In this document: positions 1 to 4,366 of the stretch, in pieces
Position numbering within the stretch: position 1 is the stretch's first letter
Layout of the letters: every line of letters starts with the position of its first letter
Source of the DNA: Rickettsiales bacterium
GTDB lineage: Bacteria; Pseudomonadota; Alphaproteobacteria; Rickettsiales; UBA1997
DNA length: 5,007 nt
Assembly: GCA_947455845.1 (NCBI GenBank)
Contig: CANGQE010000114.1
Coordinates: forward strand, 1-5,007
Direction of reading: 5' to 3'
Position numbers and translations under genes: made by a program
Notes under the pieces: model-generated
Told to the model about the DNA's origin: nothing
Seen by the model: only the letters and a program-made list of their open reading frames with translations
Databases searched by the model: none

Positions 1-277
1 AAATCAACAGCGTGAGCAAGCACAACCAATCCGTGCTAAAACCGGAGGGAGTACATTTAAGAATCCCGAGAATCAGAAAGCTTGGCAATTAGTTGATGAG
101 GCAGGTTGTCGTGGAATGATGCAGGGTGACGCCCAGATTTCGGAAAAGCATTGTAACTTTATGATTAACACCGGAGAGGCCTCGGCGCAAGATTTGATTA
201 GTTTGGGAAATAAAGTAAAAAAATTAGTCAAAGAAAAATCCGGCGTTGATTTAGAGTGGGAAATAAAAATTTTGTAA
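1..277 (+). CDS. murB: UDP-N-acetylenolpyruvoylglucosamine reductase (MurB), C-terminal part
   Basis: The last 91 codons of MurB, read from base 2; the gene begins outside the window. MurB is the cytoplasmic FAD/NADPH enzyme that reduces UDP-GlcNAc-enolpyruvate to UDP-MurNAc for peptidoglycan. What is visible is the C-terminal substrate-binding domain. GGSTFKNP (fragment residues 15-22) carries the serine equivalent to the E. coli Ser229 proton donor. It is followed by KAWQLVDEAGCRG, then GDAQISEKHCNFMINTG, close to the alphaproteobacterial consensus, and finally LEWEIKIL, whose second Glu (fragment residue 87) matches catalytic Glu325 of E. coli. The protein stops directly after this motif, a little shorter than relatives that end in RIG or longer. 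In many alphaproteobacteria murB lies in the dcw cluster before ddl and ftsQ; here a 260-bp gap and a pilin gene follow, so the cluster appears to be broken. Identification is by motif recall and is firm. Confidence 0.95.
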   Translation, partial: NQQREQAQPIRAKTGGSTFKNPENQKAWQLVDEAGCRGMMQGDAQISEKHCNFMINTGEASAQDLISLGNKVKKLVKEKSGVDLEWEIKIL

Positions 278-537
278 GAGCTTTCAATTTGAAACACTAT
301 AGATTACAATTGCCACTGGTGAGCTTCTTAGGCTTAATGGTGCAAGTTCATTTAATTTGATGAGTTACGTAGTGTAAATTTGAGGTAAAAAATAAATTTT
401 TTAAGTAACTTAAAAATTCTTTGTTGCAATTTTAAAACAACTCGGGCAAGTTGCGCCCCGCTTTAACTATTACTTGGGTTTTTCAAGGCCTCAGTTCTTT
501 TTTTTGTAATAATCTTTAAATAAAACTTCAAAAAACT
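278..537. other. Intergenic region between murB and the pilin gene, with two AT-rich palindromes
   Basis: I see no gene on either strand. The minus-strand frame at 73-297 only mirrors murB. Two odd-centred palindromes are visible. TTTCAA-t-TTGAAA spans 282-294, just after the murB stop. TTTTTAAGT-a-ACTTAAAAA spans 398-416. Neither is a good intrinsic terminator, because there is no GC stem followed by a T run. A weaker alternation GTTG (423-426), CAAC (438-441), CAACT/AGTTG (438-453) could form competing hairpins. The pilin promoter should lie in the last part of this stretch. The palindromes could be operators or chance AT-rich symmetry; nothing here decides it. Confidence 0.5.
506..513 (+). 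promoter_or_regulatory. Possible extended -10 promoter element for the pilin gene
   Basis: TGTAATAAT at 505-513 resembles an extended -10 (TGn followed by AATAAT, five of six matches to TATAAT). It sits 24 bp before the pilin ATG and would give a leader of roughly 18 nt. No convincing -35 box lies 16-18 bp upstream, where the sequence is AAGGCC-like and then a T run. In AT-rich DNA such a match is weak evidence. Confidence 0.25.
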
Positions 538-909
538 ATGAAAAAATACTCTTCTTTTTTGACAAAAACTTCTCTTTTGTCTTTTTTCTTTGTAGCAATC
601 GTTCCAGCTCTTGTGCCCGCTCTTTCATCAGATGCTTTAGCACAAACAGCTAGTACTATCACCACTTCTGCAAGTTCAAACATCTTGGTTAACACTATGT
701 GTAACGCTTTGCAAATCATCACTGGTAATGCTGGTAAAGCTTTTGCTGCTTTCTCAATCATCTCAGTTGGTATCGGTTTCTTTACTGGTAAAGTTTCTTG
801 GGGTTTGATGATTGGTGTTGCTGCGGGTATTGCTGCAATGTTCGGTGCTCCATCAATCGTTTCTGCCATCACCGGAAAAGGTGCTTACGACTGTGGCGCA
901 ACTCAATAA
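538..909 (+). CDS. virB2: VirB2/TrbC-family type IV secretion pilin (orphan)
   Basis: A 123-aa prepilin of the VirB2/TrbC family, the subunit of conjugative and type IV secretion pili. It has a long signal peptide: Lys2-Lys3, a hydrophobic core at about 12-29, and a likely signal-peptidase-I site after DALA (residue 35). The mature chain is about 88 aa. It begins with a Thr/Ser-rich segment, then VNTMCNALQIITGNAGKAFAAF, a first hydrophobic helix (about 66-82), the short polar turn TGKVSWG (83-89) and a second helix (about 89-110). GKxSWG between two helices is the family hallmark. Cys55 and Cys119 bracket the mature protein and could form a disulfide. The length is normal for the family. No virB3, virB4 or other secretion gene is adjacent, so the pilin must work with a machine encoded elsewhere. 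The codons are strongly biased (nearly all Gly are GGT, Ala mostly GCT), suggesting high expression. No Shine-Dalgarno precedes the ATG. rpmB follows after 16 bp with no terminator between. Confidence 0.88.
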   Translation: MKKYSSFLTKTSLLSFFFVAIVPALVPALSSDALAQTASTITTSASSNILVNTMCNALQIITGNAGKAFAAFSIISVGIGFFTGKVSWGLMIGVAAGIAAMFGAPSIVSAITGKGAYDCGATQ

Positions 910-925
910 TTTATAAATAAGTACA

Positions 926-1291
926 ATGTCTAGAAAATGTGATTTACTTGCTGTTGGCGTGATGAGTGGAAATAAAGTTTCTCACTCTAATCGTAAAACC
1001 AGAAGAAGATTTTTACCAAATTTGAAAACCATCTCTTTCAAGAGCGATTCTCTTGGATCAGATTTAACTCTAAAAGTTGCTACCTCTACTCTTAGAACAA
1101 TTAATAAGTTTGGAAATATTGATAATTTTTTAGTAAATTATCGTTGCAACAAACTTACTGAAGAAGCACAAAAACTTAGAAGACAAATCAAAAGAAAATT
1201 GATTAAACTAGGTAAGCTTGAAGAAGTAAAAATTGTTAAAGAAAAGAAAGCTCCAAGGGTGGCTAAAGAAAAAGTAGCTAAAGCTGCATAA
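926..1291 (+). CDS. rpmB: 50S ribosomal protein L28 with a basic C-terminal extension
   Basis: This 121-aa protein begins MSRKCDLLAVGVMSGNKVSHSNRKTRRRFLPNL in pattern, the classic L28 N-terminus with its basic rRNA-binding stretch at residues 20-33. It continues with a beta segment carrying LTLKVATSTLRTINKFG (47-63), and a C-terminal helix KLTEEAQKLRRQIKRKL (76-92) like that of alphaproteobacterial L28. Bacterial L28 is usually about 60-100 aa. Here an additional tail from about residue 97 (LEEVKIVKEKK, then APRVAKEKVAKAA) is rich in Lys, Ala and Val. The start is set by the conserved MSRKC opening. No Shine-Dalgarno is visible in the 16-nt gap after the pilin stop, so either the two genes are co-transcribed or a promoter lies within the pilin gene. 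A strong terminator follows 26 bp after the stop. The identification is firm; the role of the tail is unknown. Confidence 0.96.
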   Translation: MSRKCDLLAVGVMSGNKVSHSNRKTRRRFLPNLKTISFKSDSLGSDLTLKVATSTLRTINKFGNIDNFLVNYRCNKLTEEAQKLRRQIKRKLIKLGKLEEVKIVKEKKAPRVAKEKVAKAA

Positions 1292-1317
1292 TTCTTTTGC
1301 TCATAAGTAATTAAAAA

Positions 1318-1355
1318 AACCGACTCTTCCTAATTTAGGGAGGGTCGGTTTTTTT
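1318..1355 (+). terminator. Intrinsic terminator after rpmB, possibly bidirectional
   Basis: A 14-bp stem (1318-1331 pairing with 1337-1350, two G-T wobbles, AATTT loop) starts AACCGAC and closes GTCGGTT, and a run of seven T ends at 1355. An A run at 1313-1319 precedes the stem, so a transcript arriving on the minus strand from ccmG would also meet a hairpin followed by U residues. It therefore probably ends both convergent transcription units. Confidence 0.93.
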
Positions 1356-1379
1356 GTGTTGGTAAGGGTAACTTAAATG

Positions 1380-1470
1380 CGTGGACAAGCCCTCTTTGAC
1401 AATTGCTTTAGCAATTGCAACTCACTCAAAAATAAAAAAATTTGTGAGTAAAAAGAGGGAGTGAGCCACG
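1380..1470. repeat. Branched inverted-repeat structure, left half of the element
   Basis: An outer stem CGTGG (1380-1384) pairs with CCACG (1466-1470). A second stem CCCTCTTT (1390-1397) pairs with AAAGAGGG (1452-1459). Inside lie two hairpins: CAATTGC/GCAATTG with a TTTA loop (1400-1417) and ACTCAC/GTGAGT around an A-rich loop (1420-1449). Together they form a multibranched, cruciform-like fold. It is not a tRNA: there is no T-loop, anticodon arm or acceptor stem. Confidence 0.65.
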
Positions 1471-1480
1471 TCAGCGGCGG

Positions 1481-1545
1481 AAGGGTGATTTGAAAATTTC
1501 TGAGTTTGCTGGAAGCAAATCATCCACCCTCTTTTGCAAAGAGGG
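1481..1545. repeat. Two hairpins, right half of the element
   Basis: TGATTTG (1486-1492) pairs with CAAATCA (1516-1522), and with a bulge the stem can be extended by GGG (1483-1485) to CCC (1527-1529). CCCTCTTT (1527-1534) pairs with AAAGAGGG (1538-1545) across a 3-nt TGC loop. The second hairpin uses the same CCCTCTTT word as the left end, so the AAAGAGGG copies at 1452 and 1538 can compete for the same partners. On the minus strand this hairpin lies just after ccmG and could stabilise its mRNA 3' end. Confidence 0.6.
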
Positions 1546-1557
1546 CTTTTCCGCGCT

Positions 1558-2127
1558 TTAAATCCCGCGTTCCTGCAAAAACCCCTTTATCTCATCAATA
1601 GAAAATTCCTGCAAATTGCCGCGGAAACGCATTACAACATTGCCTTTGGGATCAATGATTAAAGTTTCGGGAATGGCGTTAATGTTGAGCAGTTTGGTGA
1701 ATAATCCGCGACTATCTTTAATTACTCGTGTAAAAGGATTGCCGCTTGTAGCCAAATAGGATTTGGTATTTTCATCAATATCGCGCCAAGCAACTCCGTA
1801 AATATCGACTATTTTTGCGTCACGTAAACGCAATAAAACCTCGTGCTCGGCGCGGCAAGTAGTGCACCAAGAAGCAAAAAAATTAACTACCGAATATTTT
1901 CCAAGTAGATCTTTTTTGGCAAAAAATTCTTTTTCATCGTACAAATCAGGTAGAGAAAAGTTCTCTAATTCAATATTGGTTTTAACAAAGTGAATGCCAA
2001 ATTCTTCTGGCCCTTCCGAGGTTTGTAAATCCTGCGCAATTTCTTGTTTCTTGTTAAGCTTATAAGTAGAAATTCCAATCAAGCTGATTAGAAAAATCAG
2101 AGTCAAAAATGGTAAAAATTTTTTCAT
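1558..2127 (-). CDS. ccmG: Thiol:disulfide interchange protein CcmG/DsbE (cytochrome c maturation)
   Basis: A 189-aa membrane-anchored periplasmic thioredoxin. An N-terminal anchor (about 4-22, after Lys2-Lys3) is followed by a linker and a TlpA-like thioredoxin fold: VVNFFASWCTTCRAEH at 80-95 with the redox pair Cys88/Cys91. GVAWRD (111-116), GNPF (129-132) and the cis-proline loop IPETLIID (Pro153) distinguish CcmG/DsbE from general TlpA proteins. CcmG passes reductant from CcdA/DsbD to apocytochrome c and CcmH in system I haem attachment. The length is typical. The stop codon lies within a TTAAAT copy that abuts the inverted-repeat element. The start is 6 bp from the tgt start on the other strand, so its promoter must overlap the tgt coding region. 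No Shine-Dalgarno is visible. Other ccm genes are not nearby. A generic TlpA reductase is the alternative, but the PET and WRD motifs favour CcmG. Confidence 0.88.
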   Translation of the reverse strand: MKKFLPFLTLIFLISLIGISTYKLNKKQEIAQDLQTSEGPEEFGIHFVKTNIELENFSLPDLYDEKEFFAKKDLLGKYSVVNFFASWCTTCRAEHEVLLRLRDAKIVDIYGVAWRDIDENTKSYLATSGNPFTRVIKDSRGLFTKLLNINAIPETLIIDPKGNVVMRFRGNLQEFSIDEIKGFLQERGI

Positions 2128-2133
2128 AAATTC

Positions 2134-3264
2134 ATGGGTAATAATTTTTCTTTCAAACTAAAAACTACCGAAAATAAAGCAAGAAGAGGAGAAGTCGTAA
2201 CCGCTCACGGTGCTATTCAAACCCCAGCTTTCATGCCGGTTGGAACTGCGGCAACGGTGAAAGCTTTAAAATTTTCTGACGTTAAAAAATCAGGTGCTGA
2301 AATTATTTTAGGCAATACTTACCACTTAATGTTACGACCAACAGCCGAGCTTATTGAGAAGCTTGGTGGCTTGCATAAATTTATGAGTTGGGACAAGCCG
2401 ATTCTTACCGATTCCGGCGGATTTCAAGTAATGTCACTTTCAAAAATCAGAAAAATTTCCGATGCCGGAGTCGAATTTTCTTCGCATCTCGACGGCTCTA
2501 AACATTTTGTTAGTCCCGAAAGATCAATCGAAATTCAGCACATGCTGGGAAGCGACATTACCATGATTTTTGATGAATGTGTGCAATTTCCGGCAACTTT
2601 TGAGCAAGCTAAAGATGCCATGGATCGTTCACTGCTTTGGGCACAAAGATCAAAGGATGCTTTTAAAACAAGAGAAGGTTACGGAATTTTTGGCATTGTT
2701 CAGGGTTCAACATTTCGCGATCTTCGTGAAATTTCAGCAAAAAAATTAGTTGAAATCGGCTTTGATGGTTATGCGATTGGTGGCTTGGCCGTAGGTGAAG
2801 GGCAGGAATCAATGTTTGAAGTTTTAGATTATGCGCCGGATTTCTTGCCTACAGATAAACCGCGCTACTTGATGGGAGTTGGTAAGCCTTCTGATATTGT
2901 TGGTGCAGTTGCACGTGGAATCGACATGTTTGATTGTGTTATTCCAACGCGCTCAGGTCGTACCGGACAGGCTTTTACTCGTAGCGGAGCAATCAATATC
3001 CGTAATGCCAAACATCACAATGACAATGCTCCTCTTGACGAAAAATGTGGTTGTTACGCTTGCCAAAACCACAGCCGTGCTTATTTGCATCATCTTGCTA
3101 AATCAGGAGAAATACTCGCGGCAATGCTGCTTTCGGAACATAATATTTTTTACTACCAAGATTTGATGAAGGATATTCGTGAGGCAATTGAGCAGAAAAA
3201 ATTTGAGGAATTTCAAGTAGCTTTTGCAAAAATGGGAAAGGATGAGTTGGTGGAAATGGTGTAA
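2134..3264 (+). CDS. tgt: tRNA-guanine(34) transglycosylase, queuosine pathway
   Basis: A full-length 376-aa bacterial Tgt, which swaps guanine-34 for preQ1 in tRNA Tyr, His, Asn and Asp. The protein aligns by eye with the E. coli enzyme from its first residues (FSFKLKTTENKARRGEVV, TPAFMPVGTAATVK). LTDSGGFQV (91-99) holds the general acid/base Asp93. FDECVQFPA (146-154) and GIVQGS (187-192) line the base pocket, followed by GGLAVGE (216-222). FDCVIPTRSGRTGQAF (266-281) holds the nucleophile Asp267 (E. coli Asp264). Zinc is bound by Cys305, Cys307, Cys310 and His336. All key residues are intact. The start is fixed by homology; a GAGGAG tract near 2186-2191 lies inside the gene and is not a ribosome site. 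The first codon is only 6 bp from the divergent ccmG start, with no Shine-Dalgarno, so the transcript may be leaderless or start within ccmG. queA is not adjacent. Confidence 0.97.
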   Translation: MGNNFSFKLKTTENKARRGEVVTAHGAIQTPAFMPVGTAATVKALKFSDVKKSGAEIILGNTYHLMLRPTAELIEKLGGLHKFMSWDKPILTDSGGFQVMSLSKIRKISDAGVEFSSHLDGSKHFVSPERSIEIQHMLGSDITMIFDECVQFPATFEQAKDAMDRSLLWAQRSKDAFKTREGYGIFGIVQGSTFRDLREISAKKLVEIGFDGYAIGGLAVGEGQESMFEVLDYAPDFLPTDKPRYLMGVGKPSDIVGAVARGIDMFDCVIPTRSGRTGQAFTRSGAINIRNAKHHNDNAPLDEKCGCYACQNHSRAYLHHLAKSGEILAAMLLSEHNIFYYQDLMKDIREAIEQKKFEEFQVAFAKMGKDELVEMV

Positions 3265-3491
3265 AATCTGAATTTTCCATAGCTGTGGAAAATTGGCTTT
3301 TGACCAGCAAAATCAACACTCCAATTTTGAAAATAGGCAAAAATTAGGTCGTTAATTTTATGCCAAAGGTTACAACTTTGTGCCACTTCTTTACGATTAG
3401 TAAGATTCTAATTGCATCACAGAATTGCCGACCTACTTGTGTTCGGCGCCTTATTTCTCAAGGTTATTTTATTTAAACAAAACACAAATTT
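3265..3491. other. Intergenic region between tgt and the exported repeat protein gene
   Basis: No gene is seen. A 9-bp perfect hairpin AATTTTCCA/TGGAAAATT (3271-3294, loop TAGCTG) sits 6 bp after the tgt stop; it lacks a proper T run and is AT-rich, so it is only a weak terminator candidate. Short inverted repeats follow: CAAAG/CTTTG (3364-3380), TTAC/GTAA around 3391-3403, ATTCT/AGAAT (3406-3426 area), and a longer-range AGGTCG (3347-3352) with CGACCT (3429-3434). TTGACC at 3300-3305 could be a -35 box, but the -10 (AATTTT) at 17 bp spacing is poor. The run of small stems might be a structured leader; I cannot assign it to a known RNA family. Confidence 0.45.
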
Positions 3492-4016
3492 ATGAAAAAA
3501 TTTCTTACTTCTTTTGTCATTGCGGCAATTTGTTCTTTATCGGCAAATGCGCAAGATGCCGTAGCTACAACAACAGACACAGCTTCAACTGTAGAGCAAA
3601 CGGCGCCTGCAAATGCAAAAATGAGGGTGAAAGCAATGCAAAAAAGATCTCAGATGGATGATCCTCAAAGAAATTATCCAACAGATTTCAAGAGCAAGGC
3701 TGGCAATGCGCAAATGGCGAATCAAGAAAACCCTGATCGTGGAGAAAAATGGAAAAATGCTACTCCGGAAGAGCGCAAAAAAATGATGAAAGAAAGAGGC
3801 GAAAGAAAAGGAGATAGAAAAGAAGAGAGGCAAGAAAGATATGAAAACGCTTCACCTGAAGAAAAAGCCAGAATGGATAAGCATCATGAAATGATGGAGA
3901 ATCTTCCTCCTGAAAAAAGAGAAGCGGCAAAGCAAGAAATGAAGCGTCATCATCAAGAGATGAAAAAGATTGTTGGAGAAAAAATGGCTCCTTTAGCTAA
4001 TAGTCAGGGTCAATAA
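3492..4016 (+). CDS. Exported charged, His/Met-rich helical repeat protein, function unknown
   Basis: I do not recognise this 174-aa protein as a named family. It begins with a clear signal peptide (Lys2-Lys3, hydrophobic 4-18, cleavage likely after SANA at residue 20), so it should be periplasmic or secreted. A Thr/Ala-rich linker (21-42) leads to a long, hydrophilic, probably helical region dominated by Lys, Glu, Arg and Met. Three related segments occur: WKNATPEERKKMMK (87-100), YENASPEEKARMDK (117-130) and MENLPPEKREAAKQEM (135-150), sharing N-[AL]-[TSP]-P-E-[EK]. Two HHxxM motifs (131-135, 153-157) lie 22 residues apart. The layout loosely recalls small periplasmic helical proteins such as CpxP/Spy or metal-resistance sensors, but the LTxxQ motif is absent and this remains inference. 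The gene stands alone, 227 bp after tgt, and has its own strong terminator. No Shine-Dalgarno precedes the ATG. Confidence 0.8.
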   Translation: MKKFLTSFVIAAICSLSANAQDAVATTTDTASTVEQTAPANAKMRVKAMQKRSQMDDPQRNYPTDFKSKAGNAQMANQENPDRGEKWKNATPEERKKMMKERGERKGDRKEERQERYENASPEEKARMDKHHEMMENLPPEKREAAKQEMKRHHQEMKKIVGEKMAPLANSQGQ

Positions 4017-4019
4017 GTT

Positions 4020-4056
4020 AATATACCGAAGTCCTTGGGACTTCGGTATATTTTTT
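4020..4056 (+). terminator. Strong intrinsic terminator after the exported repeat protein gene
   Basis: A perfect 15-bp stem (4020-4034 with 4038-4052, TTG loop) contains TACCGAAGTCC and GGACTTCGGTA and runs into six T (4051-4056). It lies 3 bp after the stop codon. On the other strand the stem is followed only by AACTTATT, so termination of the convergent small membrane protein gene would be weaker. Another copy of ATATACC appears at 4096-4102. Confidence 0.95.
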
Positions 4057-4121
4057 ACGATGCATGATCAGTGCCCCAAGTTGGGGGGAAGTTCGATATA
4101 CCAAAAGCCACTACAAACCCA

Positions 4122-4307
4122 CTATTTTTCATCACGATCCCTGTATTTAAAAACCTTTTTCCCTATTTCTCCCAGGGTTTTAGTGTGTTGCACCTTCTCT
4201 TTTACATAATTTTTAGCCTGATTAAGAAATGGTAAGGCCATTAAAATAAGGCTGATAAGAAGAATGATGCGAAACATAAGAGTTTTACTAAGATTGGAAA
4301 TTGACAT
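4122..4307 (-). CDS. Small single-helix membrane protein, unknown function
   Basis: A 61-aa reading frame that I do not recognise. One strongly hydrophobic segment (about 12-28, FRIILLISLILMALPFL) is preceded by Lys8 and Arg13. It is followed by a basic, amphipathic tail (NQAKNYVKEKVQHTKTLGEIGKKVFKYRDRDEK in pattern) that ends in charged residues. This is the composition expected of a small inner-membrane protein rather than of a random frame, and the frame is not antisense to any gene. The start at 4307 is the longest choice; Met11 would give a 51-aa version beginning right at the membrane helix. No Shine-Dalgarno is seen before either. The gene is divergent from eno with 59 bp between starts and convergent with the exported repeat protein gene. 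FtsB, which neighbours eno in many proteobacteria, was considered, but there is no coiled coil. Confidence is moderate because of its small size. Confidence 0.55.
   Translation of the reverse strand: MSISNLSKTLMFRIILLISLILMALPFLNQAKNYVKEKVQHTKTLGEIGKKVFKYRDRDEK
4301..4306 (+). promoter_or_regulatory. Possible -35 box for eno
   Basis: TTGACA, a perfect sigma-70 -35 hexamer, lies 61 bp before the eno ATG. The best -10 at normal spacing (AAAACT, 4323-4328, 16-bp spacer) matches only three of six positions. The hexamer also overlaps the first codons of the divergent small gene (its ATGTCAA), so its presence may be a coincidence of coding sequence. If used, it would place the eno promoter across the start of its neighbour. 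Confidence 0.25.
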
Positions 4308-4366
4308 TTTTTCTAATGGGAGAAAACTTACGTCATTCTTATCTCAAACATCAATTCAAATTTTCC

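Larger units (their letters stand above)
1379..1556. mobile_element. Candidate 178-bp miniature inverted-repeat element (MITE/REP-like)
   Basis: The ends are 20-bp inverted repeats: 1379-1398 and the reverse complement of 1537-1556 agree at 18 of 20 positions (core AAGCCCTCTTTG). The hexamer TTAAAT lies directly before the left end (1373-1378) and again at 1558-1563, one base after the right end, as a target-site duplication would. No open reading frame of useful size lies inside, so movement would need a transposase supplied elsewhere. The interior is packed with nested pairings, listed separately. The sequence is locally richer in G and C than the flanking DNA, including GCCACGTCAGCGGCGG. 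It lies between convergent genes, after the rpmB terminator and 1 bp from the ccmG stop codon. Alternatively it is a palindromic repeat of REP type that acts on RNA folding or the 3' end of ccmG mRNA. I recognise no named family. Confidence 0.6.

Noticed and set aside
528..872. Minus-strand open frame of 114 codons opposite the pilin gene
   Set aside because: It is the antisense mirror of virB2; the plus frame has a signal peptide and the family GKxSWG hallmark, whereas this frame has no recognisable features.
1380..1470. Cloverleaf-like folding that could suggest a tRNA
   Set aside because: There is no TTCRA T-loop, no 7-bp anticodon-carrying arm and no acceptor stem; the pairing fits the inverted-repeat element.
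2176..2195. AGAAGAGGAGAAG tract as a ribosome site for a later tgt start
   Set aside because: The residues before it match the conserved N-terminus of Tgt, and no start codon follows at a suitable distance.
2879..3166. Plus-strand frame within tgt, and the minus frame at 3098-3340
   Set aside because: Both lie largely over the conserved C-terminal region of Tgt, which contains the nucleophile and zinc site; they are frame shadows.
3425..3661. Plus-strand open frame overlapping the start of the exported repeat protein gene
   Set aside because: It is in another frame of the same DNA, has Cys/Asn-rich low-quality sequence and no signal, while the 3492 frame has a clear signal peptide and runs to a terminator.
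4074..4086. CCCCAA-g-TTGGGG palindrome as a terminator or operator
   Set aside because: The RNA stem would be only about four GC pairs and no T run follows on either strand; it is too little to call.
4122..4307. FtsB/DivIC identity for the small membrane protein
   Set aside because: FtsB usually lies downstream of eno on the same strand and has a long coiled coil after the membrane helix; neither holds here.
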